Assembly: GCF_018502385.1 (NCBI RefSeq)
Contig: NZ_CP075523.1
Span: 2,688,052-2,752,051, forward strand
Reading direction: 5' to 3'
DNA: 64,000 nucleotides
DNA from: Synechococcus sp. LA31
GTDB lineage: Bacteria > Cyanobacteriota > Cyanobacteriia > PCC-6307 > Cyanobiaceae
This document shows positions 26,004 through 35,687 of this stretch, one piece after another. Numbering within the stretch: the first letter of the stretch is position 1; each line of letters opens with the position of its first letter. The notes under the pieces were generated by a model that made no database searches, was not told where the DNA came from, and saw only the letters and a program-made list of their open reading frames with translations. Both the position numbers and the translations under genes were made by a program.

Positions 26004-28232
26004 ATGCCCGCCACCCGCCACGGTTTGAGCCGCGCGCTGCGTCTTCGCGGCTCCCTCGGGCTGGCATCGATGCTGCCACTGGCTGCAGGAAGCCTTCTGT
26101 TGAGTGCGCCCGTGCGAGCTCAGGAGCAGGCACCTGAGGCTGCTCCAGTCGCCACTCCGGAGGTGAGTCCACCGGAGGATTCCCTGGCTCCCCCGGCCAA
26201 GCCTGAGCCGAAAGTGCTGATCAGCGAGGTGGTGGTGAAGGGGATTGAGGGCCACCCCGAGCAGGACCGGCTCGAGATCGCCGTCTACAACGCGATGGTC
26301 ACCCGGCCTGGTACCCAGGCCACCCGCAGTGAGCTGCAGAACGATCTGTCGGCCATCTACGCCACAGGTTGGTTTTCGGATGTACGCATCCAGCCCGTGG
26401 ATGGCCCGCTTGGGGTCCAGTTGGTGGTGACGGTGGTGCCCAACCCTGTGCTCACCCAGGTGGAGCTGGAGGGCGTGGGGGCCAAGACGGAGATGCCCCC
26501 CACCCTGGTTCCCGACATCTTCGCCGCCGATTACGGCAAGACCCTCAACCTCAACACCTTGCAAGCCCGCATCGGGGAATTGCAGAAGTGGTATGCCGAT
26601 CAGGGGTATTCGCTGGCGCGGGTGAGTGGTCCCACCCGGGTGAGCCCTGAGGGTGTGGTGCAGCTACTGGTGCGCGAAGGCACCGTGGCCGGCGTGGAGG
26701 TGCAATTCCTCAACAAGGAAGGTGAAAGCACCAACGACAAAGGCCAACCGATCCGCGGTAAGACCAAAACATGGGTGGTGACCCGTGAGGTGTCGATCAA
26801 GCCTGGCGATACCTTCAACCGCCGCCAGCTTGAGGACGACATCAAGCGCTTGTACGGCACCGGCTTGTTCGGTGACGTGAAAGTGACCTTGCGCCCTTTG
26901 GCGGGTAACCCGGGGGAGGTCACAATCGTGCTGGGGATCGTGGAGCAGTCGAGTGGCTCGCTCTCCGGCGGCCTCGGCTACAGCCAGGCTCAGGGTGTGT
27001 TTGGTCAGGTGCAGCTCCAGGACAGCAACCTTCTGGGCCGCGCCTGGGATCTGGCGGTGAACTTCACCTATGGCCAGTTTGGTGGCCTGGGCGATGTTTC
27101 CTTCACCGATCCGTGGATCAAGGGCGACAAGTTCCGCACAGCCTTCCGCGCACGGGTGTTCTTCAGCCGGGAAGTGCCGCAGATTTTCCAGAGCCAGAAC
27201 AACGGCACGATCAACACCGTGTCGGATGTGTCCAACGACTTCTTCAAGGCTCCATCGAATGCAACGGCCTACAACATTCAGAGTAAGAAGAATCCCACCG
27301 GTACATCGTTCGGTTCGATCGCTAAGGCAGAGAAGGCCGATCCCAGCCTTAACTGGTTCAATCTCGACAACAATTCAATCGCCCTGCAGCGCATCGGCGG
27401 CAATGTGCAGTTCGTGCGGCCACTGAATGGTGGGAATCCCTACAAGCGTGCTGCTTGGAATGTGGTGCTCGGTTTCAGTGGCCAGGAAGTGACGCCCATG
27501 AACTTTGGTGGCTCGGTCATGCCCTATGGCATGAACACTAATAACTACCGCAAGGGCAAGACGCAGGTGAAAGATGTGATCTGCATCGCCTACAACTGCG
27601 CTGATCAGAACCAGTTGGTGGGCCTGCGAGTGGCCGCCACGATGAATAACCTCAACGATCCACGCAATCCAACCTCGGGTAACTTCCTCAGCCTCGGTAC
27701 CGAGCAGTTTTTCTCGGTTGGTCCTGATTCACCCACCTTCAATCGCCTGCGTGCCAGCTACACCCACTACATCCCGGTGAACTGGCTGAAGATCTTCAAG
27801 GGTTGCCGTCCAAAGCCTGGCCAGAAGGAGGATTGCAAACAGGCCCTGGCCTTCCAGGTAACGGCCGGCACCAATGTGGGCAATTTGCCTCCCTATGAAG
27901 CGTTCTGTTTGGGTGGTTCCAACTCCGTTCGTGGTTATTACGACTGTGATCTCGGTGTGGGCAAGAGCTTCGGTGAGGCCACGATCGAATACCGCTTCCC
28001 GATCTTCAGCATCATCAGCGGCGAGGTCTTCGTCGACGGCGGCACCAGCTTCGGCAGCCAGCCCAACGTGCCGGGCAATCCTGGTGGTTTGCTGCTGAAG
28101 CCCGGTGATGGCTTCTCGGTGGGCACCGGTCTGATCGTCACCACGCCTGTTGGTCCCTTGCGTTTGGAGGTGGCGAGCCAGGATTTCACCGGTGAGTGGC
28201 GTTTCAACCTGGGTGTGGGTTGGAAGTTCTGA
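26004..28232 (+). CDS. bamA: outer-membrane assembly protein Omp85/BamA (Toc75-like)
   Basis: I start at ATG 26004 (742 residues); a TTG at 25974 would add ten. A signal peptide (MLPLAAGSLLLSAPVRAQ) is followed by a Pro/Glu-rich spacer, then three POTRA domains (about 70-360: EVVVKGIEGHPEQDRLE, PNPVLTQVELEGVG and the GDTFNRRQLEDDIKRLYGTG block) and a 16-strand barrel. The Omp85 lid motif VRGY is present as SNSVRGYYDCDLG. It inserts beta-barrel proteins into the outer membrane. It heads the lpxC-fabZ-lpxA-lpxB-msrA cluster. Confidence 0.95.
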   Translation: MPATRHGLSRALRLRGSLGLASMLPLAAGSLLLSAPVRAQEQAPEAAPVATPEVSPPEDSLAPPAKPEPKVLISEVVVKGIEGHPEQDRLEIAVYNAMVTRPGTQATRSELQNDLSAIYATGWFSDVRIQPVDGPLGVQLVVTVVPNPVLTQVELEGVGAKTEMPPTLVPDIFAADYGKTLNLNTLQARIGELQKWYADQGYSLARVSGPTRVSPEGVVQLLVREGTVAGVEVQFLNKEGESTNDKGQPIRGKTKTWVVTREVSIKPGDTFNRRQLEDDIKRLYGTGLFGDVKVTLRPLAGNPGEVTIVLGIVEQSSGSLSGGLGYSQAQGVFGQVQLQDSNLLGRAWDLAVNFTYGQFGGLGDVSFTDPWIKGDKFRTAFRARVFFSREVPQIFQSQNNGTINTVSDVSNDFFKAPSNATAYNIQSKKNPTGTSFGSIAKAEKADPSLNWFNLDNNSIALQRIGGNVQFVRPLNGGNPYKRAAWNVVLGFSGQEVTPMNFGGSVMPYGMNTNNYRKGKTQVKDVICIAYNCADQNQLVGLRVAATMNNLNDPRNPTSGNFLSLGTEQFFSVGPDSPTFNRLRASYTHYIPVNWLKIFKGCRPKPGQKEDCKQALAFQVTAGTNVGNLPPYEAFCLGGSNSVRGYYDCDLGVGKSFGEATIEYRFPIFSIISGEVFVDGGTSFGSQPNVPGNPGGLLLKPGDGFSVGTGLIVTTPVGPLRLEVASQDFTGEWRFNLGVGWKF

Positions 28233-28240
28233 GCAGCAGC

Positions 28241-29083
28241 GTGACTCTCTGGCCCAACGATTACTCCCAGGCCTGGACTCTGAACGCCCCAGTGGAGCGC
28301 TCAGGGATTGGTCTCCATAGCGGTTCAACAGCCCGTTTACGCCTTGAACCGTTTGAGCAGCCGGGCTACTGGGTGGCCTGGCTGGATGATCCCAGCCTTC
28401 AGCCCCAGCGCCTGCATCCCGCTCAGGTGTGTGAAACCCAGCTATGCACAGCCCTTCAGCTTGAGCAACGCCGGCTGGCGACTGTGGAGCATTTGCTGGC
28501 GGCCTTGGCGGGCGTGGGAATCAGCTCGGCTTTGTTGCTGGTGGATGGTCCAGAAATCCCATTGATGGATGGTTCGGCGCAGCCCTGGGTGGAGGCGATC
28601 GCTGAGGTGGGGCTCAAGTCCCTAGGGCCCCGGCCTCTTCCCCTCGTCTTGGACCACCCGATCACCCTTCAGCAGGGTCAGAGCTTCGCTACGGCGCTCC
28701 CCAGTGATCAGCTCAGGCTGGGGGTGGCGATTGAGTTTCCTCAGCCGGCCATCGGCCGTCAGCTCTATAGCCTTGCGCTCACGCCGCAGGCGTTTGTGGA
28801 GCAGATCGCCCCGGCGCGCACCTTTGGTTTTAAGCACCAAGTGGAGCAATTGTTGGCTGCTGGCCTGATCAAGGGCGGCGCCCTCGATAACGCCCTTGTG
28901 TGCGATGGCGAGGGCTGGGTGAATCCACCACTGCGCTTCGCTGATGAACCGGTGCGCCATAAGCTCCTTGACCTGCTGGGGGATCTCGCCCTGGCAGGTC
29001 TGCCTCAGGCCCAGGTGTTTGCCTTCCGCGGCTCCCATGGGTTGCACACGGCCCTGGCTGCCGCTCTGGTTTCTTCGAACTGA
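28241..29083 (+). CDS. lpxC: UDP-3-O-acyl-N-acetylglucosamine deacetylase LpxC
   Basis: This zinc amidase commits UDP-GlcNAc to lipid A. I start at GTG 28241 (280 residues), 8 bases after the omp85 stop; the frame is open to 28196 inside omp85. Motifs are [20 protein letters not shown] with a zinc His, [21 protein letters not shown] and [13 protein letters not shown] with the other ligands. It sits between omp85 and fabZ. Confidence 0.96.
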   Translation: MTLWPNDYSQAWTLNAPVERSGIGLHSGSTARLRLEPFEQPGYWVAWLDDPSLQPQRLHPAQVCETQLCTALQLEQRRLATVEHLLAALAGVGISSALLLVDGPEIPLMDGSAQPWVEAIAEVGLKSLGPRPLPLVLDHPITLQQGQSFATALPSDQLRLGVAIEFPQPAIGRQLYSLALTPQAFVEQIAPARTFGFKHQVEQLLAAGLIKGGALDNALVCDGEGWVNPPLRFADEPVRHKLLDLLGDLALAGLPQAQVFAFRGSHGLHTALAAALVSSN

Positions 29084-29088
29084 TCCTC

Positions 29089-29547
29089 TTGACCGCTACC
29101 CCCTCCGCCTCGGTGCCTGTGCTCACCAGCGAGCAAATCCAGGGATTGCTGCCTCACCGCTATCCCTTTGCGCTGGTGGATCGAGTGATCGAGCATGAAC
29201 CCGGCAAGCGGGCGGTGGCGATTAAGAACGTCACCTTCAACGAGCCTCAGTTTCAGGGCCATTTTCCTGGGCGGCCTCTAATGCCAGGGGTGTTGATCGT
29301 GGAGGCCATGGCCCAAGTGGGTGGTCTGATCGTGACCCAGATGCCAGATCTACCGAAAGGTCTGTTTGTGTTTGCCGGCATCGATGGTGTGCGGTTCCGC
29401 CGGCCCGTGGTGCCCGGTGATCAGCTGGTGATCAGTTGCGAGTTGCTCAGTCTCAAGCGGCAGCGATTCGGCAAGGTGAAGGCTGAAGCGAGGGTGGATG
29501 GTGAACTTGTCTGTGCCGGGGAGCTGATGTTCTCCTTGGTGGACTGA
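29089..29547 (+). CDS. fabZ: 3-hydroxyacyl-ACP dehydratase FabZ
   Basis: The 152-residue hot-dog-fold enzyme dehydrates 3-hydroxyacyl-ACP in fatty acid synthesis and competes with lipid A synthesis for the same acyl chains. It shows [14 protein letters not shown], the catalytic [22 protein letters not shown] with His and Glu, and [15 protein letters not shown]. The start is TTG 29089, 5 bases after the lpxC stop. Confidence 0.97.
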   Translation: MTATPSASVPVLTSEQIQGLLPHRYPFALVDRVIEHEPGKRAVAIKNVTFNEPQFQGHFPGRPLMPGVLIVEAMAQVGGLIVTQMPDLPKGLFVFAGIDGVRFRRPVVPGDQLVISCELLSLKRQRFGKVKAEARVDGELVCAGELMFSLVD

Positions 29548-29555
29548 GCCGCACT

Positions 29556-30398
29556 GTGATGTCGTCTCTTGCCATGGAATCCAGCACGGCTGAAACCAGG
29601 ATCCATCCAACCGCGGTGGTTGATCCCCGCGCGCAGATCGATCTCGGGGTGGAGATCGGCCCCTATGCGGTGGTGGGTGCGGAGGTGTCGATCGGCGCTG
29701 GCACACGCATCGGTCCGCATGTGGTGCTGGATGGTCGGGTCACCATGGGGTGCCGCAATCGCATTTTCCCGGGTGCGTGCATCGGCGCCGAGCCGCAAGA
29801 CCTCAAATACAACGGTGCCTCCACCGATGTCGTGATCGGCGATGACAACGCCATCCGCGAGTGCGTGACGATCAACCGTGCCACCCATGAGGGCGAGCAG
29901 ACCCGGATCGGCAGCGGCAATCTGTTGATGGCCTACAGCCACTTAGGGCATAACTGCCTGCTGGGCGATCGCATCGTGATCGCCAACAGCGTGGCGGTGG
30001 CTGGGCATGTGGTGATCGGCGATCGGGCTGTGATCGGTGGTGTGCTGGGGATTCACCAATTTGTGCACATCGGCACCCTGGCGATGGTGGGCGGGATGAG
30101 CCGCATCGACCGCGATGTGCCTCCCTTCGCGATCGTGGAGGGTCACCCTGGCCGCCTGCGGGGTCTCAATCGCATCGGCATCAAGCGCAGTGGCCTGTCT
30201 GAGCTTGATGGTGGAGCCCAGGCCAAACAGCTCCAGCAAGTGTGGGCGGAGCTTTACCGCAGCGATGCTGTGCTGGCCGATGCCCTCGGCCAGGTGCGAG
30301 CTCAGACGCTTCTGCCGCCGGCTGAAACCCTCGTGAGCTTCCTGGAGGCTTCGATCGGTCCGGGTCGACGCGGCCCCCTGCCCGCCGGGCGTTCATGA
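29556..30398 (+). CDS. lpxA: UDP-N-acetylglucosamine O-acyltransferase LpxA
   Basis: The first lipid A enzyme, it transfers a hydroxyacyl chain onto UDP-GlcNAc. The 280-residue protein has left-handed beta-helix hexapeptide repeats ([20 protein letters not shown] onwards), the catalytic His region [13 protein letters not shown] and [21 protein letters not shown], and the C-terminal helical domain. The start is a GTG at 29556 with ATG next; the stop overlaps the lpxB ATG. Confidence 0.97.
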   Translation: MMSSLAMESSTAETRIHPTAVVDPRAQIDLGVEIGPYAVVGAEVSIGAGTRIGPHVVLDGRVTMGCRNRIFPGACIGAEPQDLKYNGASTDVVIGDDNAIRECVTINRATHEGEQTRIGSGNLLMAYSHLGHNCLLGDRIVIANSVAVAGHVVIGDRAVIGGVLGIHQFVHIGTLAMVGGMSRIDRDVPPFAIVEGHPGRLRGLNRIGIKRSGLSELDGGAQAKQLQQVWAELYRSDAVLADALGQVRAQTLLPPAETLVSFLEASIGPGRRGPLPAGRS

Positions 30399-31585
30399 AG
30401 CGTCTGCTGATCAGCACCGGCGAAGTGTCTGGTGATTTGCAGGGCGGGCTTTTGGTGGCGGCCCTGCACGCAGAGGCCAAGCGTCGCCAGCTGCCCTTGG
30501 AGATCACCGCCCTTGGCGGGGAGCGGATGCGCCGGGCAGGCTCCACCCTGTTGGCCGACACCACCGCGATGGGCTCGATCGGTCTTTGGGAAGCGTTGCC
30601 CTTGGTTCTGCCCACCCTGCGGATTCAGCGGAGGGTGAGCGCTTGGCTTCGGCAGAGCCCCCCGGATGTGGTGGTGCTGATCGATTACATGGGCGCCAAC
30701 GTGAGCCTGGGGCTCAAGCTCAGGCGCCTGCTGCCGCAGGTGCCGATCGTGTATTACATCGCCCCGCAGGAATGGGCTTTCCGGGTTGGTGAAGGCGGCT
30801 CCACCCGCCTGATCGGCTTCACCGATCGCATCCTGGCGATCTTCCCTGAGGAAGCCCGTTTTTATGGGGATCGCGGCGCCCAGGTCACTTGGGTGGGCCA
30901 TCCCCTGCTCGATACCCTCTCGGATCTGCCCAGCCGGGAGGCGTCTAGGGCTCAGCTCGGGCTGCAGGCCCATGAACGGTTGCTGTTGCTCTTCCCTGCC
31001 TCACGCAAGCAGGAGCTGCGGTATTTGCTCCCTCCCCTGGCTGCGGCTGCCGCTGCGTTGCAGCGCCGCTGTCCTGGGCTTCGGGTGGTGGTGCCGGCCG
31101 GGCAGGCCAGCTTCGAGCCCGTGCTGGCTGAAGTGCTCCAGGCTGCGGGGGTGAAGGCTGAGGTGGTGCCGGCTGATCAGGCCGATCAGCAGCGGTCGCT
31201 GCTGTGCGCGGCTGCCGATCTGGCCCTTACCAAATCCGGCACCGTGAATCTTGAGCTGGCCTTGCGAGGCGTGCCCCAGGTGGTGGCCTACCGAGTGAGC
31301 CGCCCCACGGCCTGGGTGGCCCGCCATTTGCTCAAGTTTGAGGTGGCCCACATTTCACCGGTGAATCTGGTGCTGCAGGAGCGGCTGCTGCCAGAACTGC
31401 TGCAGGATCAGCTCACCGCCGAGTCTGTGGTGGATGAGGCGATGCCTTTGTTGAACAATCCCCAGGCTCGCGAGCGGGTGGCCGATGGTTATGTGCGGCT
31501 GCGGGATGCGCTCGGGCGGCAGGGTGTCACCCATCGGGCCGCGGCTGCCATCCTGGACGCGCTCCCGCTTACCCCTTCAGCTTGA
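30395..31585 (+). CDS. lpxB: lipid-A-disaccharide synthase LpxB
   Basis: This GT19 glycosyltransferase joins UDP-diacylglucosamine and lipid X. The 396-residue product has the N-terminal [19 protein letters not shown] motif, [16 protein letters not shown], the IAPQEWAFR block and the C-terminal [15 protein letters not shown] loop. It overlaps lpxA by four bases and its TGA is overlapped by the msrA TTG, so the three are probably translationally coupled. Confidence 0.97.
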   Translation: MKRLLISTGEVSGDLQGGLLVAALHAEAKRRQLPLEITALGGERMRRAGSTLLADTTAMGSIGLWEALPLVLPTLRIQRRVSAWLRQSPPDVVVLIDYMGANVSLGLKLRRLLPQVPIVYYIAPQEWAFRVGEGGSTRLIGFTDRILAIFPEEARFYGDRGAQVTWVGHPLLDTLSDLPSREASRAQLGLQAHERLLLLFPASRKQELRYLLPPLAAAAAALQRRCPGLRVVVPAGQASFEPVLAEVLQAAGVKAEVVPADQADQQRSLLCAAADLALTKSGTVNLELALRGVPQVVAYRVSRPTAWVARHLLKFEVAHISPVNLVLQERLLPELLQDQLTAESVVDEAMPLLNNPQARERVADGYVRLRDALGRQGVTHRAAAAILDALPLTPSA

Positions 31586-32208
31586 TCAAGCGCGCTTTCC
31601 CTCTTCTGCTGGCCGTGCTGTTGCTGCTGGCGGGTCCTGCGCAGGCGGCCGTGGACGAGGCTGTGTTGGCTGGAGGATGCTTTTGGTGCCTCGAGCATGA
31701 TCTCGAGAAGCTGCCCGGCGTTCTGGAAGCTGAAAGCGGCTACAGCGGCGGCCGTGAGAGCAACCCCACCTACCGCCAGGTGAGCGCTGGGGGCACAGGC
31801 CATCAGGAAGCTGTGCGAGTGCGCTTTGATCCCGCCAAGATCAGCTATGCCACGCTGCTGCGCGCCTACTGGCGCAACGTGGATCCCCTCGATGGCGGCG
31901 GTCAGTTTTGTGACCGTGGCAGCTCCTACCGGCCTGTGATCTTCCCGCAAGGAGAACCGCAGCAGCAACAGGCCCAGGCCAGCCTTCAGGCGGCTGCCCG
32001 TGAGTTGGGTCAGCCCGTTTCGGCGATCCAGGTGAAGATCAAGCCCTTCACCCGCTTTTGGCCCGCTGAGGGCTACCACCAGGATTACGCCGAGCTCAAC
32101 AGCGTGAAATACCGCTATTACCGCTGGGCCTGCGGGCGCGATCGGCGCCTGGATCAGGTTTGGGGCAGCAAGGCTCGCACCCGGGGGGCCTGGGTGTCGG
32201 CTCGCTGA
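31582..32208 (+). CDS. msrA: exported peptide methionine sulfoxide reductase MsrA
   Basis: MsrA reduces methionine S-sulfoxide in proteins. The catalytic cysteine lies in GGCFWC, followed by [23 protein letters not shown] and the HQDYAELNS segment. The 208-residue product starts at TTG 31582, overlapping the lpxB stop, and has a clear signal peptide ([17 protein letters not shown]). Most MsrA proteins are cytosolic, so this copy probably works in the periplasm or thylakoid lumen. It closes the envelope cluster. Confidence 0.95.
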   Translation: MIKRAFPLLLAVLLLLAGPAQAAVDEAVLAGGCFWCLEHDLEKLPGVLEAESGYSGGRESNPTYRQVSAGGTGHQEAVRVRFDPAKISYATLLRAYWRNVDPLDGGGQFCDRGSSYRPVIFPQGEPQQQQAQASLQAAARELGQPVSAIQVKIKPFTRFWPAEGYHQDYAELNSVKYRYYRWACGRDRRLDQVWGSKARTRGAWVSAR

Positions 32209-32365
32209 CCGAACAACCTCCGCAGCTCAGGTGGCAATTCAGAGGAAAAGCTTAAGTGCGCTCTTGGCGGCTTTCGGCGGTTTTTAAGTGGTGGAGCGGG
32301 TTTCCGCCCTTTTTCCTTCCATGGGAGTCTCCTACCTTGGTCTCGATCTGAATGCAGGTGTGTGT

Positions 32366-32557
32366 ATGTATCTGCTGACGATTCGCGACGGCCTCGTCAC
32401 CCGTCATATCGGCCCCTATGAGAGCCCGAAGCAGGCATCAGATGATCTCGACCGACTTCTGGACAGCTTTGGTGAACGAGCCCGCTGGCAGATTCATGCC
32501 CTTGAGGCCCCGCTTGATGTGATGCAGCGCCGTGGCCGCATGGCCGCTGCCGCCTGA
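32366..32557 (+). CDS. small conserved hypothetical protein
   Basis: From ATG 32366 the product has 63 residues beginning MYLLTIRDGLVTRHIGPY, followed by a helical acidic/basic stretch (DDLDRLLDSFGERARW). The frame is open to 32288, but the extra residues look non-coding. There is no signal peptide or motif. It is convergent with a membrane-protein gene with no gap between stops. Function unknown. Confidence 0.6.
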   Translation: MYLLTIRDGLVTRHIGPYESPKQASDDLDRLLDSFGERARWQIHALEAPLDVMQRRGRMAAAA

Positions 32558-32803
32558 TCAGGGCTGAACGTCGCGCTGCTGACCTGGGTAGCCCCGTAGG
32601 AGCCCACTTTCCACCATCAACCCAACCCCAGCCACGATTGCGACCAGGCTGAGGGTGCCGTACCAGAACCAGGGGCCGTGGGCTTGGCCCAGGGTCTGCA
32701 GCGTGCGCCGTTGAACCGCCTCACCAAACAGGCAGAGACCGGCTGGGAGCAGCAGCACACCGATCTGTGCCTTCACGAACCAGCGGATCTTGCGAACAGC
32801 CAT
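32558..32803 (-). CDS. small two-span membrane protein
   Basis: The 81-residue product has two hydrophobic segments, about residues 13-28 (AQIGVLLLPAGLCLFG) and 46-63 (FWYGTLSLVAIVAGVGLMV), with a basic N-terminus. This hairpin topology with cytosolic ends is plausible. I do not recognise a function. It follows pepA on the same strand after 33 bases and converges with the small gene at 32366. Confidence 0.65.
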   Translation of the reverse strand: MAVRKIRWFVKAQIGVLLLPAGLCLFGEAVQRRTLQTLGQAHGPWFWYGTLSLVAIVAGVGLMVESGLLRGYPGQQRDVQP

Positions 32804-32836
32804 GGAGAGGTGCTGGAGCGGTCAGGAACGACAAGC

Positions 32837-34330
32837 CTAGGCGGGCCCCCCGGCGCGCACCCAGTTCACGAGGGTGCGGACCCCGTAGCCCGTGGCTCCG
32901 GCGGGATCCAAGCCACGACCCTTGTCGCTCCAGACCGTGCCGGCGATGTCCAGGTGAGCCCAGGGCAGCTCTGGGGTCACAAAGTCCTGCAGGAACAGCG
33001 CGGCAGTAATGGAGCCACCGGGTCTTGGACCGGTGTTCTTCATGTCGGCGAGGCCACTTTTGAGGCCCTCGCGGTACGACGCTCGCAGTGGCATGCGCCA
33101 CAGGTTTTCTCCGCCTTGGCTGCCTGCCTCAATCAGGCTTTTGGCCAGCGTGTCGCAGGGTGACCACAGGCCGGCGATCTCCTCGCCCAGGGCGATCACG
33201 CAAGCACCGGTGAGTGTGGCCAGATCCACCACGGCATCGGGCTCGAGTTTGCAGGCGTACACCAGCGCATCGGCCAGGGTGAGGCGCCCTTCGGCATCGG
33301 TGTTGTTGATCTCGATCGTTTTGCCGTTCGAGGCCTTCACGATCGCGCCGGGGTGAATAGCACCGCCACTGATCATGTTTTCGCAGGCGGCCACGATCAT
33401 GTGCACTTCCACCCCGGCAGGCTTGAGCTCGGCGATGGCACGCATGGCCCCCAGCACTGCAGCGCTGCCCCCCATGTCGTACTTCATCATGTCGATCTGG
33501 GAACCGGCGGTTTTGAGGTTGTACCCGCCGGAATCGAAGGTGAGGCCTTTGCCCACCAGCACGAGGCGCCGCTCCACAGACCCTGCAGGCCGGTAGGTGA
33601 GATGAATGAACTTGGGCGGCAGATCTGATCCCTGGGCCACTGCTAGATAGGAGCCCATCCCCAGGGCTTCGCAGTCGTCGCGCTCCAGCACCTTCAGCTC
33701 CAGGCCGAAGTCTGCGGCGATGGCCGCGGCGGTGTCGGCCAGGGCAGCGGGAGTTACCACATTCGGCGGTGCGGCCACCAGCTCACGCGCGAGCTCCACG
33801 CCGCTGCACACCGCGGCACTGGCGGAGACTGCAGCCTGGGCGTCTTCACTCAGCCCCAGCAGCTCAATGCGTTCGGGGCCGGGCTTGGCATCGGCTTCGC
33901 TTTTGAAGCGTTGATCGCAAAACAGGCTCAGACGCACCGCTTCGGCCATGGCGGCGGCGGCGTTGTTGGCAGCAAGCCCTTCAACCGGCATGGCCAGTCC
34001 CAGCTGGCCCGCCCCTGCCGTTGCGGCCTGCTTGCTCGCTGCCGCAACGGCCCCGCGCAGTTGTTCGGGGCCGAAATCAGCCGGTGCCCCCAAGCCCACC
34101 AGCACCAGCAGGCTCGGGGTTTGGCCCAACAGGTCGATGGATAGGCATTCGCCTGGTTTGCCTTTGAAGCGCCGTTGCTCAAGCCGATCAGCCACGCCCG
34201 TGCCGAAGCGCTCGATCAACAGATGGCGGCTGGAGCTGCCGGCATCGCCGCTGAACAGGCCCACCGCCAGGCTGTCGCCACTCCAGCTGGTGAGGTTGTC
34301 GGCAGTGCAGCGGATGTCGGCAGCCATCAC
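32837..34330 (-). CDS. pepA: leucyl aminopeptidase PepA (M17)
   Basis: This hexameric two-metal aminopeptidase removes N-terminal residues from peptides. The 497-residue product contains LVGKGLTFDSGGYNLK, the metal-binding DMGGSAAVLGA, and the signature NTDAEGRLTLADALVY. Length is normal. Two adjacent start codons encode MMA. It is the only clear peptidase here apart from FtsH. Confidence 0.97.
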   Translation of the reverse strand: MMAADIRCTADNLTSWSGDSLAVGLFSGDAGSSSRHLLIERFGTGVADRLEQRRFKGKPGECLSIDLLGQTPSLLVLVGLGAPADFGPEQLRGAVAAASKQAATAGAGQLGLAMPVEGLAANNAAAAMAEAVRLSLFCDQRFKSEADAKPGPERIELLGLSEDAQAAVSASAAVCSGVELARELVAAPPNVVTPAALADTAAAIAADFGLELKVLERDDCEALGMGSYLAVAQGSDLPPKFIHLTYRPAGSVERRLVLVGKGLTFDSGGYNLKTAGSQIDMMKYDMGGSAAVLGAMRAIAELKPAGVEVHMIVAACENMISGGAIHPGAIVKASNGKTIEINNTDAEGRLTLADALVYACKLEPDAVVDLATLTGACVIALGEEIAGLWSPCDTLAKSLIEAGSQGGENLWRMPLRASYREGLKSGLADMKNTGPRPGGSITAALFLQDFVTPELPWAHLDIAGTVWSDKGRGLDPAGATGYGVRTLVNWVRAGGPA

Positions 34331-34361
34331 GGCGGTTCAACTGGCGGCGATGGTAGAGCGA

Positions 34362-34979
34362 TCAGTCGATGTCAGCGGTGAAGGGGGTGGCCCAGCGGGC
34401 GCGGGTTTCCTTGTTGAAGGGAGGCAACCAGTGGCGGATCAGGGCCTGCTCCAGCGACCGCCGCGGGCGCACCGTTGTGGGTGCATCACTCCAGAAGCGG
34501 ATGCTCAGCTGACTGGCGAACCCAACCTGTTGCAGTGCCTCGCCGTAGGCCGCTAGGTAGCTCTTGCAGTCGTGCTCGCCCTTCCAGCGGCGATCAGCCT
34601 GGCCTGTTTCGCCCACGTAGAGCAGCAGGTGGCCCGCTAAATGGGGCGGTCGATCGATCACGAAATAAAGGGCGGCGCCGAGGTTGTTGCTCTCAGGCCA
34701 GCGCCAGAACTGCAGATGCTGTGGGGCGAGGGCCAGTGGATCGAGCCTTTGCACCGTTGCGGCGGGACCGGCCACATCACCATCGAGCAGGTTGATCTGG
34801 CCCGCCGCGATGCTGCGGCCTTCAGCAACGGCCACAAAACGTGGCTGTTGGAAGGCCAGCAACCGTTCTTGCCACTGGAGGAGCTGATGCTTCTGCAGGG
34901 GCAGATCCTGGCTGCCGCCCTGTGCTCCGAGCGCTTGAACGAAGAGATCCCCCTGCCTGGATGTGGAGCCTTTCCCCAT
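34362..34979 (-). CDS. GIY-YIG-like nuclease domain protein
   Basis: From ATG 34979 the product has 205 residues. The C-terminal half carries LLLYVGETGQADRRWKGEH, resembling the GIY-YIG core (Tyr-Val-Gly then Thr and Arg), and a later RSLEQALIRHWLPPFNKE, which fits the Glu metal ligand and the C-terminal Asn-Lys of the fold. The N-terminal half (LFVQALGAQ..LPLQKHQLLQWQERLLAF) is unassigned. It starts 4 bases after the helix-hairpin-helix gene on the same strand. A DNA-related role is likely; substrate unknown. Confidence 0.7.
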   Translation of the reverse strand: MGKGSTSRQGDLFVQALGAQGGSQDLPLQKHQLLQWQERLLAFQQPRFVAVAEGRSIAAGQINLLDGDVAGPAATVQRLDPLALAPQHLQFWRWPESNNLGAALYFVIDRPPHLAGHLLLYVGETGQADRRWKGEHDCKSYLAAYGEALQQVGFASQLSIRFWSDAPTTVRPRRSLEQALIRHWLPPFNKETRARWATPFTADID

Positions 34980-34983
34980 GGGT

Positions 34984-35655
34984 TCAGGCCGAACGGGGCA
35001 GTTGCGGCCCGGCTGGGCCCTGGCCAAAGCGCACCTTCCCGATCAGCTCCTCCACCAGGGCTGGAGGCAATTGCAAGCGCTGTTGCAGATCGGCCAGATC
35101 GTTGAAGGGTGCGCGTTGTCGCTCGCGCAGCAGCCGCGCTCGCCGCACCCCATCTAGCTGGGGAAGCTCCCGCTCCAGCGAGGCAGCACTGGCGTGATTG
35201 AGGTCGACGGGCGTGAGGCTGGCCCTGAGGGGGGCGCCATCGCCATACCAACGAAATAGCAGGAGTGGTTCCCAGGCCATCACTTGGCTCCGGGGCAGCT
35301 CCAACAGGCGCTCCAGATCGTCCAGGCCGCTTAACTGCACGCCGCCATGCTGCAGCCGTAGGAGTAGGTCCACCTGGGCCGCTGTGATGCCGGGTAGACG
35401 CAACCAGTCATCGGCACTGGCACGGTTCACATCCAGGCGCCAGCCCAGGGCGGCGGCGCGGAGAGCCTCGCTGGAATTGTGCAGGCGCCGTTGAGGGTCC
35501 TGGCGGAGCTTCAGCTCCAGCAGATCACGCTCGACATCCTCATCGCCTGATACGGCTCGCTCCGGTGCTGGTGCCGGTTTCGGTCGACGCTGGATTTGCC
35601 CGGTGGCCTCCAGCAGGCTGCGGGCAAGTGGATCCAACCAGTGGCCACGGGCCAT
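34984..35655 (-). CDS. helix-hairpin-helix protein (ComEA-like)
   Basis: From ATG 35655 the product has 223 residues; the frame extends to 35706. Two helix-hairpin-helix regions are visible: LDVNRASADDWLRLPGITAAQVDLLLRL (about 85-112) and VDLNHASAASLERELPQLDGVRRARLL (about 150-176), each with the VN.A or LN.A turn typical of ComEA. No signal peptide or strong membrane span is seen, unlike standard ComEA. It sits directly upstream of the GIY-YIG-like gene. Confidence 0.75.
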   Translation of the reverse strand: MARGHWLDPLARSLLEATGQIQRRPKPAPAPERAVSGDEDVERDLLELKLRQDPQRRLHNSSEALRAAALGWRLDVNRASADDWLRLPGITAAQVDLLLRLQHGGVQLSGLDDLERLLELPRSQVMAWEPLLLFRWYGDGAPLRASLTPVDLNHASAASLERELPQLDGVRRARLLRERQRAPFNDLADLQQRLQLPPALVEELIGKVRFGQGPAGPQLPRSA

Positions 35656-35687
35656 GGCGGTGGCAGCAGAAGCACAGTGGACCGACC

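Noticed and set aside
25164..26564. A 466-codon open frame on the minus strand
   Set aside because: It lies antisense to purC and the start of omp85, whose products are clearly identified. Its Gln/His/Leu-rich composition is typical of an antisense shadow of high-GC genes.
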